A stretch of 64,000 bases of DNA from JAIWNK01 sp964453115 (GCA_964453115.1 CAYVRT010000005.1:62001-126000), one strand, 5' to 3'. Numbered from the stretch's first letter, positions 18,059 to 27,519 are shown. Numbers and translations are program-made. The notes: generated from the letters alone by a model not told the origin.

Positions 18059-20035
18059 TCAACTCCTTTGTGCCAGTTTTTTCACACCACAACCCGCAAC
18101 CTCAATCGGCTGCCCATCCAACATCACAGTGCGAACTGTCTCGTTAAAATTCAGCACCACCCAGGCCCCCTGACGTTGCCCCACCAACACCCCATCCGGC
18201 AGGTTCAAGACGTTCAACGCCAACTCGGTCGCCCATTGCCGCAGCCAGTGTTCCAGCTGCGCAAAGCTAGCATACCAGCCCAGGTAGAACACCCGCCCGG
18301 CACCCAGGGCATGTTCCGTCAGAGCCGCAGCGCCGGAGAAAGCGCCGCTGCAATAACGCGCATGTACCTGCGTTCCCAAATCCGGGTGCAATGCCTCGGC
18401 CCACACCGCCGCCTGCCCTGCAACGCTGCTGCCGCACAAGTCCATCCTCACCTGCGGCGGCAGCGGATGCCATGCCGTAACCGTTGCCCCAACCAGCGGG
18501 CGCAACAAACCGGGCAGCGGCTCATCCGTCACCACATTAGAAATTGATTTAAAGCCCGACCGCACACCAAGCACCAATGTCGCCCCACTGCGCACTGCCT
18601 TTTCCAGCGCCTGCGCCTGCTGCGGCGAGCTAAGAAATGCGCCCGGAGCCAAAATCAGTTCATAGCCCGTCAGGTCAGCATCATACGGCAACAAATCGGC
18701 GTCCAATCCCAGGCGCTGCAAAGCCCGCCACCAGCCAAAGCACAGGCGACGGTAATCAAAGCCCTTGCGATGCGGCTGAAGCTGAAAAGCCCACAAATCA
18801 TCATACGAATACAACAAAGCAATTTTCGCCCGTTCCTTCACAGATGGCAAATCGCTCAATTCATCACGCAGCTCTTGCACCGCATCCAACCCGATTGCCG
18901 GCGAAGCATCATGATTCAGCAAGCCTGAGTGATGCTGCTCCTGGGCAAAACGGCAGGCACGCCAGCGAAAATAGACCACTGCTTCAGCTCCGCTCAACGC
19001 TGCATGCCATGTCCACAGCCGCACAGCCGCCGGACGAACGCCAGGATTGTAGGTTGCCCAATTCACATGCCCACACTGTTGTTCCATCACCCAAAACGGG
19101 GCGCGCTTTAGCCCATGTGTAATGGCATGGCAAAAACCGGTAATGTAGGGGTCGCCCACATCATATGCATAGTCTGGGCGCTGCTCCCATTCCGGGTATG
19201 CATAGGCGCTATTCACCTCGGCAAAACCAGTCGGGTAGGAATCCCAGGTTGCCAGGTCGAGCGGGCGCGCCAGGTTGTAATAATCCAGGTCAGGAAAATC
19301 GCCCATGAAATTGGTCGTCATGCGCCGCCCGGGCGCCAATGGTCGCAACACATCCAATTGCACCTGTTGAAACTCCACCACCGCATCCGATGAAAAACGC
19401 TCATAATCCAGCACCTGCGAAGGATTAGCCTCTGTCACCGTCTGGCTAGGGGGGAAAATTTGCTCCCAGTCGGTATACATCTGACTCCAAAAAACCGCTC
19501 CCCAGGCCTCGTTCAGCGCTTGCAACGAGCCATAGCGGCGCTGCAACCAACGCCGAAAAGCAGCAGCGCAATGCGCACAATAGCAGCGTGCCGTATCATG
19601 ACAGCCGAATTCGTTATCAATCTGCCAGGCAATGACTGCCGGATGCTGACCATAGCGCTCGCCCATTGCCCGGGCAATCTTCTCACACTGCAAGCGGTAA
19701 AGCGGATGATTGGAACAATAATGCCGCCGCGAGCCAAACTCGCGCCGGCGCCCCTGTGCATCCACTGGCAAAATATCGGGCTGCGCCCGAACAAGCCAGG
19801 CGGGCGGGGTTGCCGTTGGCGTGCCAAGCACCACCTTCAGCCCTGCGGAAGATAGTGTCTCTATCGCCCGATCGAGCCAGGCCCAATCATAGACATCCGC
19901 CTGCGGCTCCATTTTGGCCCAGGCAAACTCAGCAATTCGTACAATCTCCAACCCGGCCTGTTTCATCAAGCGCGCATCTTGCGCCCAACGCTCTTCAGGC
20001 CAATGTTCCGGGTAGTAACAAACCCCTAGCTGCAT
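18059..20035 (-). CDS. GH42 beta-galactosidase
   Basis: A 658-residue family 42 enzyme, the normal length. Catalytic residues fit: acid/base E142 in WQIDNEFG, and nucleophile about E318 in VMEQQCGHVNW. Cysteines in the domain (CYCAHC near 153-158 and others) match the Zn site of GH42. No signal peptide is seen, so it acts in the cytoplasm on imported galactosides. It has a GAGGAG ribosome site. The C-terminal trimerisation and beta domains are present. It lies between GH5 and galT in the sugar operon. Confidence 0.93.
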   Translation of the reverse strand: MQLGVCYYPEHWPEERWAQDARLMKQAGLEIVRIAEFAWAKMEPQADVYDWAWLDRAIETLSSAGLKVVLGTPTATPPAWLVRAQPDILPVDAQGRRREFGSRRHYCSNHPLYRLQCEKIARAMGERYGQHPAVIAWQIDNEFGCHDTARCYCAHCAAAFRRWLQRRYGSLQALNEAWGAVFWSQMYTDWEQIFPPSQTVTEANPSQVLDYERFSSDAVVEFQQVQLDVLRPLAPGRRMTTNFMGDFPDLDYYNLARPLDLATWDSYPTGFAEVNSAYAYPEWEQRPDYAYDVGDPYITGFCHAITHGLKRAPFWVMEQQCGHVNWATYNPGVRPAAVRLWTWHAALSGAEAVVYFRWRACRFAQEQHHSGLLNHDASPAIGLDAVQELRDELSDLPSVKERAKIALLYSYDDLWAFQLQPHRKGFDYRRLCFGWWRALQRLGLDADLLPYDADLTGYELILAPGAFLSSPQQAQALEKAVRSGATLVLGVRSGFKSISNVVTDEPLPGLLRPLVGATVTAWHPLPPQVRMDLCGSSVAGQAAVWAEALHPDLGTQVHARYCSGAFSGAAALTEHALGAGRVFYLGWYASFAQLEHWLRQWATELALNVLNLPDGVLVGQRQGAWVVLNFNETVRTVMLDGQPIEVAGCGVKKLAQRS

Positions 20036-20072
20036 TGCAACTCCTCATTAAAGTAAGATAACCAACAGCGCA

Positions 20073-21935
20073 TCAGGTGCGCCGTCGAATTTTCAACTCA
20101 TGCACACCCATCTTCATCCCCTGCCAGTGTAGCACCTGCATTTGCTCATCATAGCGCGTGCTGCCACCCGATATCCACACATCAAAGCCTTGTGGATAGG
20201 AAGACTGCGGCACAAATACATCGGTCGGCAAATTGGGGCGCGGCTCAGCACCAATCACCAGCACAAATTCACCGCTTTGGGCATCAAACGTCTGTTCCAT
20301 GGGCAGCCCGGCACAGGCCAACAAACGCGGTCGGCAAAAACCTGTCAAAGCTCGCGCCCCACTATTGAGATCATCCGGATCGGTTTGTTGATCGGGGCTG
20401 AAAATGGAAAAATCTTCCTGATTCCAGCCATCTCCCCAGGCGTTGCAATTATCCGCCGTGTAATTCCAATGCGTTGCATGAAGCCACAGCTCATCCAACA
20501 AAGCGTAATAGGTATGTAAAGCCTGCAAATGAAGGCCATACTCACCGTTGCGATAGGCCAGACCGCCATCCAGGTCAAAGGGCAAGCCAAATTCGCCAAT
20601 CAGGGTTGGCACGCCGCCCAGCGACTGTTGCGACATGCTCTTAATCCGGCGTAGCTGCTCCAAAAAGCTCTGCCGCACCGCATGTTCCCCAAGAATAATT
20701 TGTGACTCACGCCAGTTGGCACTAAAGGCCGGGTCATAATGCTTGTTAAACAACGTCCACTCATCGTACCAATGACTGGCATTTACCAACGGCACACCAG
20801 CTGGAGCCTGCATCGCCTCTGGCACCCCTGGCACCCCTTCAATAAAGATCAACGCATCCGGGTCATGCCGCCGCATGGCTTGTGCAAAGCGCGCCACAAA
20901 TGGTTGCATACAATCGGCAAAGAAGCGCGTCCCAGCAAAATAATCAGGGCGCAGCAAATACGGCCGGCCAGCCTCATCCACATCCCAAACCCCATGCTGC
21001 CGCCAAATGTCAGCCTCTGGCGAAAGCCAGGCCGAAAGGGCCTGTGGGTTGAGCGTCACGGGCTGATCGGTCAGTGTGTCGCTGCCATGCCGCAAGGTTT
21101 GACGTGTGACCAGGGGAAAGCCAGATCCGGTCACCATTGCCTGAAAGGGCGTCATCAGCGGTGCGCCGGGCGTGTTCAGGCGCACTTCGTCCAGGTTTTC
21201 CAGGCCAATGTACCCGGCCCCCGGCTCATTGAGCGTATCATAGCCCAAAACGTGCGGCAGGCCTGCCATGCGTTCAGCCACCTGCTCCATTGCCGCAATG
21301 TAATGGCGCTGCAAAAACTCTTGGGCCGGTTCTCCCTCCATGCGCGCCTGCGGTGCAAAGCGATTGCCGCCAAAGAAGAGCGTGAACATTGTTGCACACG
21401 CCAGGCGGTCATAGTTGGAAAACCAAATCATTTGCGGATAGTTGGGATAACGCCCCGCCATGGTAATTGCTGCGTCCGATGGGTCAATCCGGTCAATTGC
21501 GAAGCCAGCCAGTTCCAACGTCCACCCCGGCGCACCGTCCCCGCCCGTCATGCGGCTCCACACATCCTGATGCGGGTCAATGAAAACAACAAACCCATAC
21601 TCATCCGCTTTTTTAACCACTGCGTAAAGATAATCGAGATATTCTTCATCATATTGCCCAGGCCCAGCGTGTTCAATTGCCTCCCATGTCGTCAGAAAGC
21701 GCAACACGTTGAATCCCCACTGCCGCAAGCGGCGGTAATGCTCATCCGCCTCCTGCAATGGAAAAGGCCGCCCGATAAATGAAACGGAACGATGACCGGC
21801 ATAATCGGTTGGCAGGTGCGTTGCCCCATTCGGGTGTGTTGGCATCTTTGAACTGCCGCCCAAATTCACCCCACGCAGCAAAACCCGCCGCCCAAGCTCA
21901 TCCAAAAACCATTCACCCGACGCTCGCAAACGCAT
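20073..21935 (-). CDS. GH5-family glycosidase, endoglycoceramidase / steryl-glucosidase-like
   Basis: A 620-residue clan-A glycosidase. The N-terminus (RVLLRGVNLGGSSKMP) resembles the GH5 subgroup that includes fungal sterylglucosidases and endoglycoceramidases. The acid/base is about E236 in DTLNEPG and the nucleophile about E447 in LIGEFGLPFD. No signal peptide is visible, so it is probably cytoplasmic. GGAGGAG stands before the ATG at 21935; a longer frame would run into the upstream hairpin and lacks a ribosome site. The substrate (glucosyl lipid, flavonoid or other beta-glucoside) is inferred from family resemblance only. Confidence 0.8.
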   Translation of the reverse strand: MRLRASGEWFLDELGRRVLLRGVNLGGSSKMPTHPNGATHLPTDYAGHRSVSFIGRPFPLQEADEHYRRLRQWGFNVLRFLTTWEAIEHAGPGQYDEEYLDYLYAVVKKADEYGFVVFIDPHQDVWSRMTGGDGAPGWTLELAGFAIDRIDPSDAAITMAGRYPNYPQMIWFSNYDRLACATMFTLFFGGNRFAPQARMEGEPAQEFLQRHYIAAMEQVAERMAGLPHVLGYDTLNEPGAGYIGLENLDEVRLNTPGAPLMTPFQAMVTGSGFPLVTRQTLRHGSDTLTDQPVTLNPQALSAWLSPEADIWRQHGVWDVDEAGRPYLLRPDYFAGTRFFADCMQPFVARFAQAMRRHDPDALIFIEGVPGVPEAMQAPAGVPLVNASHWYDEWTLFNKHYDPAFSANWRESQIILGEHAVRQSFLEQLRRIKSMSQQSLGGVPTLIGEFGLPFDLDGGLAYRNGEYGLHLQALHTYYALLDELWLHATHWNYTADNCNAWGDGWNQEDFSIFSPDQQTDPDDLNSGARALTGFCRPRLLACAGLPMEQTFDAQSGEFVLVIGAEPRPNLPTDVFVPQSSYPQGFDVWISGGSTRYDEQMQVLHWQGMKMGVHELKIRRRT

Positions 21936-21960
21936 GGTCTCCTCCACCAACCTTGAAAAT

Positions 21961-21984
21961 GGGGACGGGTTTTGCCCCGTCCCC
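21961..21984 (-). terminator. Intercistronic hairpin between permease and GH5 genes
   Basis: GGGGACGGG pairs exactly with CCCGTCCCC around a 6-base loop, read on either strand. On the minus strand it is followed by ATTTTC, a weak T-run. It may partly terminate or protect the upstream transporter mRNA within the sugar operon. Confidence 0.55.
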
Positions 21985-21996
21985 ATTGATTATATC

Positions 21997-23214
21997 CTAT
22001 CCTTTGACCCCGCTGCTCATCGCACTTTCGATGAAGAAACGTTGGCCGAGGATGAAGAGGATCATCGGCGGCAAGATGGAAATCGCCGCCCCGGCAAGCA
22101 CTAGGTTGGGGCTATCCGCTGCCCGTCCGCGCAGCATATTGAGCGAAAGGGTGAGGACATGGTTGCTATAATTGCCGGTGTTGATTACCACCAGCGGCCA
22201 GAAGAAGCTATTCCAGGCATACAGGAAAGTAAACGTTGCCTGTGTTGCCAGGGCCGGCGCCGCTGCTGGCAAAAAGATGCGCCACAAAATTTGTAACCGC
22301 GAGGCACCATCCATCAGCGCTGCCTCTTCAATCTCGCGCGGCACGGTGATAAAGAATTGTCGCATCATAAACGTTCCATAAGCGGTGAAAATCCACGGGA
22401 TAATTAGCGCAGCAAGGCGGTCTACCCAGCCAATCAACACCATCAACTGATACAGCGGGATAATCAAAACCACAAAGGGGATCATGATCGTTCCCAGATA
22501 AACCAAAAACAGCGGGTTGCGTCCCGGAAAGCGCAACCGGGCAAAAGCATAGCCACCCAGCACCGAAGTGCTCAACTGTCCTGTTACCACCAACATTGTC
22601 ACCAATAATGTATTGGTCAGGCTGCGGTCAATATTTTGCAGGTCAAATACCTCGGTATAATTTTGTGGGCGAGCGGTCAGCTTCTCCACCGGCTTGCTCA
22701 GGCGCACATTCGCCAGGGTTGAAAGGCTCGTATCCTCCAGGTCCACAAACCGTCCCACCGCCGTCTGCCCCACCTGCACCATTGCCACCGTCTGCCCATC
22801 CAGCACCACATCATACAGCGGCTCTTCCTTGCCGTTGAAGGTTACCGTTTGCGGGTTTGCCGCGCCGCCCGTTGGTTGAACGTCGGTCAATGGGCGCTGA
22901 TAGGTCACATCGGGTTGCTTGGGGTCTGCAAACAGACCAACCTTGATACCTTCCTCAACCAATGCCATCTGCCGCTCTTCACCATTTATCTCAATCCAAT
23001 AGAGTGCTTTCGGCTCATCATAGCCCGACACCGTAGCGAAAATTGGTTGTCGTGGCAGCAAACGGGGCGGGTAATTAAACGTATCTTTGGGAAACTTCAA
23101 CGAAGTAAAGATCATGTACAGGAAAGGGAACAGCATGATCAAAGCAAAGGCCGTCAGCGCAAAATAGGCCAGGCCATTCGCAATCCAATTTGAGCGTTTG
23201 TACGATTTTTGCAT
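21997..23214 (-). CDS. ABC sugar-transporter permease, MalG-like, with large external insertion
   Basis: A 405-residue inner-membrane permease. The normal MalG-like core is present: the EAA loop EEAALMDGAS and helices such as TNTLLVTMLVVTG. About 140 residues (roughly 50-190) are inserted between TM1 and TM2, where normal family members have almost nothing; they are soluble, beta-rich and probably face outward. Most MalG relatives are near 280 residues. It starts 13 bases after the MalF-like gene with GGGAGTG upstream. No ATPase gene is in the operon. Confidence 0.9.
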   Translation of the reverse strand: MQKSYKRSNWIANGLAYFALTAFALIMLFPFLYMIFTSLKFPKDTFNYPPRLLPRQPIFATVSGYDEPKALYWIEINGEERQMALVEEGIKVGLFADPKQPDVTYQRPLTDVQPTGGAANPQTVTFNGKEEPLYDVVLDGQTVAMVQVGQTAVGRFVDLEDTSLSTLANVRLSKPVEKLTARPQNYTEVFDLQNIDRSLTNTLLVTMLVVTGQLSTSVLGGYAFARLRFPGRNPLFLVYLGTIMIPFVVLIIPLYQLMVLIGWVDRLAALIIPWIFTAYGTFMMRQFFITVPREIEEAALMDGASRLQILWRIFLPAAAPALATQATFTFLYAWNSFFWPLVVINTGNYSNHVLTLSLNMLRGRAADSPNLVLAGAAISILPPMILFILGQRFFIESAMSSGVKG

Positions 23215-23227
23215 CTCTCACACTCCC

Positions 23228-24907
23228 TTATACATCATAAGCGCCGGTCTTGCGTTGGGCGCGGAATTGCAGCAGCGTCACAACAAAGATGACAATGAAC
23301 AGCACCCAGGCAACCGCCGAAGCATAGCCCTGTTTAAAGCGCTGAAAACCGTTTTGGTAGAGATACAAAACCAACACCAGGGTTGAGTTATTGGGGGAAC
23401 CTGGAGGATTGGTCATCACAAACACCTGCTCAAACACCTGCAAAGCCTGAATGGTGGTTGTTGTCACAACATAGAAGGTTGTGGGTGCCAGCAACGGCAA
23501 TGTAATCTTCCAGAATTTCATCCAGCGCCCGGCCCCATCCACAATCGCCGCCTCATACAATTCTTTGGGAATGTTTTGCAGCCCAGCCAGGAACAAAACC
23601 GTGTTAAAGCCCATCGTCTGCCAGGCCGAAACAATCACAATTGCCAGGAGCGCCACGCTCGCATCCGACATCCAGCGCACTTGCGGATCAATGACCGCCA
23701 GATTGAGCGTGTTATTTAGAAACTGAATTACCAGTGTAATGGCGTAGTTGATATAGCCAACCGAGGCATTATAGAGCCACTGCCAGATGACCGCCACACC
23801 CACAGTTGCCGCAACGCTCGGCAAAAAGTACACAGCCCGGAAAAACTTCATCCCCGGAATCTTGCTATTCAACACATTCGCCAGCAAGAGGGCCGGTATC
23901 ATGCTCATTGGCACCGCCAGCAAACAAAACACCAGCGTGTTCCGCATTGAAATCCAAAATAGTTTATCCTCAGCGCCAACCACATAATTCTTGCCCAACA
24001 ATTGAACACGGGTCAATTCATCATATTGGGTCGAATCCATCACCTCGGTCAATGGCTGCGTCGGAGAATCGAGCGGCTTGACATCCAGATTAAAGATGCG
24101 GGCGTAATTCTGTAACCCGATCCAATTCTTGTTACCAAACGCATCCCAATCGGTAAAACTAACATACAAAGAAAGCAACAAAGGCCCGGCAAAGAAAAAC
24201 AAAAAGCCCAAAAAATTAGGCGATAAGAACAAATATCCTTCCAACATCTCGGTTTGCGCATTGGTTGTGCGCAAAAATACCGCCGCCGGGCTACGGCCAA
24301 TTGCCCAGACACTGAAACCCAAGATGACCGTCAGCAGCACAAGCAGGAGGGTCAGCGGCTCGACCAGGTTCTTCACCATCACCCACAGCCCAGAAAGCAG
24401 CCCCACACTGAGCAAAAACCAGGCCACTGCCGCAATTGCCACCCAACGACCAATCATTTGCAGCCGTTCCTGAATCTCCGGCTTGCCCTGAAAGCGGTCG
24501 GCCTGCGCTGCAATCAAATAAGCCACAAACAATCCAAGCAAAGGCAACAACCCACGTCCAAAATTAGCCGCCAGGCCATCAATGCCAACAAACAGGCCCA
24601 AACGCTGCAAAGAAATTGCCAAACAAGCCACAAACAGCAAATAATCCACAATCAGGACCATCACGCGCCCGCGCCGGTTTCGGCGGAAAATCAACACAGC
24701 CCCCCAGGCACTGACCACTGCCATTGCCATCAGCGCCGCCCCGCCTGCCAAACGCGCCAACAGCCCAGCCTGCGGGAACAGAATCCCCACCCAGACCAGA
24801 ACGGCCACCACAGCCAGCCCAGTTGCCATCAAGAACTGCCACACAGCACCAATCCGCAGCAGCAACCAGGTTCGCGCATCAGAAGAAGTTTGTTTCTGTC
24901 CGGTCAT
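23228..24907 (-). CDS. ABC sugar-transporter permease, MalF-like, with extended N-terminus
   Basis: A 559-residue permease. Residues 1-about 210 are an extra block of hydrophobic helices before the usual MalF core, which starts near GYLFLSPNFLGFLFFFAGPL. The EAA motif is KELYEAAIVDGAG. An external insert of about 40 residues follows NYARIFNLD. Start ATG at 24907 has GGGAG upstream; the longer frame would pass through the terminator-like hairpin and is rejected. It should pair with the MalG-like protein to form the channel. Confidence 0.9.
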   Translation of the reverse strand: MTGQKQTSSDARTWLLLRIGAVWQFLMATGLAVVAVLVWVGILFPQAGLLARLAGGAALMAMAVVSAWGAVLIFRRNRRGRVMVLIVDYLLFVACLAISLQRLGLFVGIDGLAANFGRGLLPLLGLFVAYLIAAQADRFQGKPEIQERLQMIGRWVAIAAVAWFLLSVGLLSGLWVMVKNLVEPLTLLLVLLTVILGFSVWAIGRSPAAVFLRTTNAQTEMLEGYLFLSPNFLGFLFFFAGPLLLSLYVSFTDWDAFGNKNWIGLQNYARIFNLDVKPLDSPTQPLTEVMDSTQYDELTRVQLLGKNYVVGAEDKLFWISMRNTLVFCLLAVPMSMIPALLLANVLNSKIPGMKFFRAVYFLPSVAATVGVAVIWQWLYNASVGYINYAITLVIQFLNNTLNLAVIDPQVRWMSDASVALLAIVIVSAWQTMGFNTVLFLAGLQNIPKELYEAAIVDGAGRWMKFWKITLPLLAPTTFYVVTTTTIQALQVFEQVFVMTNPPGSPNNSTLVLVLYLYQNGFQRFKQGYASAVAWVLFIVIFVVTLLQFRAQRKTGAYDV

Positions 24908-24939
24908 ACCCGTACTCCCATTCCCGTCATGCCCGCAAG

Positions 24940-24987
24940 AAAAAAAGAAGGGATGGGGCTGCCTGAAACGATGCACCAAGCAGCCCC
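24940..24987 (-). terminator. Partial terminator between binding-protein and permease genes
   Basis: On the minus strand GGGGCTGC, a 17-base loop and GCAGCCCC are followed 8 bases later by seven T residues. Such leaky terminators after a binding-protein gene are common and give more binding protein than permease; that effect is inferred here. Confidence 0.65.
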
Positions 24988-25007
24988 GCCCTGTTTACAA
25001 AGCGAGT

Positions 25008-26327
25008 TTACTTGCCAAACGCCTTGTTGGCTTCAGCACAGATGGTGCTTTTGAATTCTTCGATCGTCAGCGTGCCGGTCATCAGCGCGTTCACCTTCGC
25101 ATCCATCACCGTCACATAATCGGGCCAGTTGCCTTCCCACAGCGGACCTTCGGCGGTCGGCTTGTTGGCATCGGCAATCCCGTTCAGGAAGGCCTGATTG
25201 TTGGCGGGCGGGGTGAAGGTCAAGAAGGCATCCAATGCTTCCTTGCTCACACGGCTGGGGATGTTGGTGCCCAGGGCCGAAATTTTGGCCTGCGTGTCAG
25301 CCATCGTCAGGGCCTTGACCAGTTCCCAGGCTTCCTTGGGGTGCTCGGTCTTGGCATTCACGACATAGGCGCCCCAGAACAGCCAGTTGCCCATGCCAGA
25401 ATCACCGGTAGGCAGTTCCACCACGTCCCAGTTAAACTTGGCATTGGTGCGCACACCGGGGGTCGCCCAGCGGCCATTTTGGAACATGGCAACTTTGCCA
25501 GCCATGAAGGGCGGTTCGCTGTCTTCGCCATAGGGCACAGCCACTTTGTATTCCTGATACAGGCTCTGCTGGAAAGCAAGGCCCTTCAGAGCAGCATCGG
25601 TGTCCATCGCGCAGGCCGAGCGGTCTGCATTGAAGAAACCACCACCAGCAGAATTGGTCCAAACGCCGTAAGGACCCCACCAAGCATTGGCGCCATAGCC
25701 ATAGATATCGGGGCCAAGTGCAGTCACCTTCTGCGAAACATCGAGGAAGGCAGCCCAGTCCCACTTACCCTGCTTTGCCAGTTCGCGTGGATCGGGTGCG
25801 CCAGCTTCGTTGATCAAGTCCAGGTTCAGGTAAAGGACGAAGGTCGAAACATCGCGGGGCAGGCCCCAGAGCGCTTCGTTGGATTTTTTGCTGGTCGGGT
25901 TGTAGGTCAAGAACGCCATCGGGCCGGGATAGAAGGCCTTCGTGTCAAAGCTCTCGGCCTTTGCCAGTTCGTTCAAATCCAGGATCAGGCCACGCTTGGC
26001 AAAATCGGCCACATCGGTACCAGGAATCCAGAACACATCCGGAGCAGTGCCGGCTGCGATTTCGGTCTTCAGCACGTCCTGGTAGCTGGCGCTTTCGCTG
26101 CCACCGGGCTCGTAGGTCAATTTAATGTTTGCCAGGCTGGCATCCAGGTCATTGCTGACTTTCTGGTAGACATCAATTTCAGCCTGGTTATCCGGGCGGG
26201 TGCGCCAACGCAGCGAAACTTCCTCTTTGGGCATTTCGGCAGTTGGGGTTTGGGTGTTACAAGCCGCCAGCATCATACTGGCAATTACCAACACCGCGAA
26301 CAAAGCGGTAAACATCTTACGATTCAT
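25008..26327 (-). CDS. Extracellular sugar-binding lipoprotein of ABC transporter
   Basis: A 439-residue family 1 solute-binding protein. The signal is a lipoprotein type: basic MNRK, a hydrophobic stretch and the lipobox MLAAC (Cys at residue 23), then a Thr/Pro/Glu-rich linker. The mature protein follows the MalE-like layout (DVLKTEIAAGTAPDVFWIPG, about 90-110). It would be tethered outside and feed the permeases. The ribosome site is GGAGGAG. It sits 71 bases after the LacI gene with no recognisable promoter or operator between, so it is probably read from the LacI promoter. Confidence 0.93.
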   Translation of the reverse strand: MNRKMFTALFAVLVIASMMLAACNTQTPTAEMPKEEVSLRWRTRPDNQAEIDVYQKVSNDLDASLANIKLTYEPGGSESASYQDVLKTEIAAGTAPDVFWIPGTDVADFAKRGLILDLNELAKAESFDTKAFYPGPMAFLTYNPTSKKSNEALWGLPRDVSTFVLYLNLDLINEAGAPDPRELAKQGKWDWAAFLDVSQKVTALGPDIYGYGANAWWGPYGVWTNSAGGGFFNADRSACAMDTDAALKGLAFQQSLYQEYKVAVPYGEDSEPPFMAGKVAMFQNGRWATPGVRTNAKFNWDVVELPTGDSGMGNWLFWGAYVVNAKTEHPKEAWELVKALTMADTQAKISALGTNIPSRVSKEALDAFLTFTPPANNQAFLNGIADANKPTAEGPLWEGNWPDYVTVMDAKVNALMTGTLTIEEFKSTICAEANKAFGK

Positions 26328-26398
26328 CTTAGCTCCTCCAGAAAAGTGTGAAAAAATTGAAAACGATAGGGCAAAACAAATTGGTTACTTGATAATGG

Positions 26399-27424
26399 TC
26401 AAACCACCTCCTCTCGATGTACACACGGAGCTGTGGAAGCTCTCACCACCAGTTCAACCGGCAGACGTACCTGACGTTTAACCGCCAGGGGGTTTTCCAC
26501 TGCCTCTATCAACGCCTGAGCAGCAGCCCGTCCAATCTCTGTCATATCCTGACGGACTGTGGTCAGGGGTGGATCAAAATAAGAAGCCAGGGGCAAATCA
26601 TCTACCCCAATTACCGAAACATCATCTGGCACACGCAAGCCAGCCTGATGCAAGGCGCGAATGGTACCAATTGCCATGCGGTCGTTGTGGGCAAATACCG
26701 CCGAAAAGGGGCGCTCCTGCTGTAGCCATTCGCTCACCTGACGATAAGCAGAAGAAGCCTGCCAATCACCCTCGCCAATCAACGTCGGGTCAAGCATCAA
26801 CCCCTCAGCCTGCAAAGCCAGTTGATACCCCTTCAATCGTTCTTGAGAGCAATCCTCGTTCAGCGGCCCGGTAATGCACGCCAGGTGACGATGTCCAAGC
26901 CGAAGCAAGTGTTGAGTCGCCACCCAACCAGCACCAGTATCATCCAACGCCACCCAGCCCATGCCCAGGTTGCGCGCTACCGCCCCCAACACCACCACCG
27001 GGAAGTTTTCAGGAATAAACACGGCTCGATTGTCAATGTACGGGTTCATTACCAGCAAGCCATCAATCCGGCGTGAACCAACCAGAGAACGGATTAACTC
27101 ATCAAACACCATTTCATCCGGCGCAGAAGCCGAAAGCAGAAAGTACCCCTTTGCCCGGGCCTCGTTTTCGGCCCCTTCAATGACGCTCGCAAAGGTGTAA
27201 TCAATCAAATTTGGAGAGATGCAAGCCAGTGTTCGTGTGCGTCCCTCAGCCAGCGAACGCGCCACTTCATTTGGTTGATAGCCCAGTTCAGTCACCGCAG
27301 CCTCGACCCGCTGCCGCGTCTCGGGTAACACATCCGGGCTGCCGTTAATGACGCGCGAAACCGTCTGGTGAGAAACTCCCGCCCGTCTGGCAACATCCCG
27401 AATGGTTACCCTTGAACGCCTCAA
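26399..27424 (-). CDS. LacI-family repressor of the sugar operon
   Basis: A 341-residue LacI-type regulator. The DNA-binding domain is VTIRDVARRAGVSHQTVSRVINGS at about 6-29; the rest is the ligand domain (LACISPNLIDYTFASVIEGA, then HRHLACITGPLNEDC). I choose a TTG start at 27424 because GGAGAGG lies 7 bases before it, the protein then begins RRSRVTI like other LacI proteins, and longer in-frame starts overlap the promoter and operator. It should bind the palindrome in its own 5' region and repress itself and the downstream transport and glycosidase genes. The inducer is probably a galactoside. Confidence 0.88.
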   Translation of the reverse strand: MRRSRVTIRDVARRAGVSHQTVSRVINGSPDVLPETRQRVEAAVTELGYQPNEVARSLAEGRTRTLACISPNLIDYTFASVIEGAENEARAKGYFLLSASAPDEMVFDELIRSLVGSRRIDGLLVMNPYIDNRAVFIPENFPVVVLGAVARNLGMGWVALDDTGAGWVATQHLLRLGHRHLACITGPLNEDCSQERLKGYQLALQAEGLMLDPTLIGEGDWQASSAYRQVSEWLQQERPFSAVFAHNDRMAIGTIRALHQAGLRVPDDVSVIGVDDLPLASYFDPPLTTVRQDMTEIGRAAAQALIEAVENPLAVKRQVRLPVELVVRASTAPCVHREEVV

Positions 27425-27459
27425 ACCACCATCCTCTCCGGAGTGAAGAGCTAATCCTC

Positions 27460-27485
27460 TGTGACCGGTCATGTTACCGGTCACA
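27460..27485. promoter_or_regulatory. Perfect palindromic operator of the LacI regulator
   Basis: Arms TGTGACCGGT (27460-27469) and ACCGGTCACA (27476-27485) are exact inverse complements around 6 bases. It lies just downstream of the -10 at 27492-27497, at the predicted transcription start, so binding would block transcription. I saw no second copy near the binding-protein gene. Confidence 0.85.
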
Positions 27486-27491
27486 ACATCC

Positions 27492-27519
27492 ATTATACTC
27501 ACTTCCAGCGCCTTGTCAA
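27492..27519 (-). promoter_or_regulatory. Promoter of the LacI-sugar operon
   Basis: Minus strand: perfect TTGACA (27519-27514), 16-bp spacer, perfect TATAAT (27497-27492). The transcription start should be near 27485, at the operator edge. Confidence 0.88.

Noticed and set aside
20739..21782. A 347-codon plus-strand frame opposite the GH5 gene
   Set aside because: It lies fully over a conserved enzyme and has no domain pattern; it is a shadow of codon bias.
25341..26351. A 336-codon plus-strand frame opposite the binding lipoprotein
   Set aside because: Mirror frame; no signal, motif or ribosome site, and the minus-strand gene has a lipobox and domain match.
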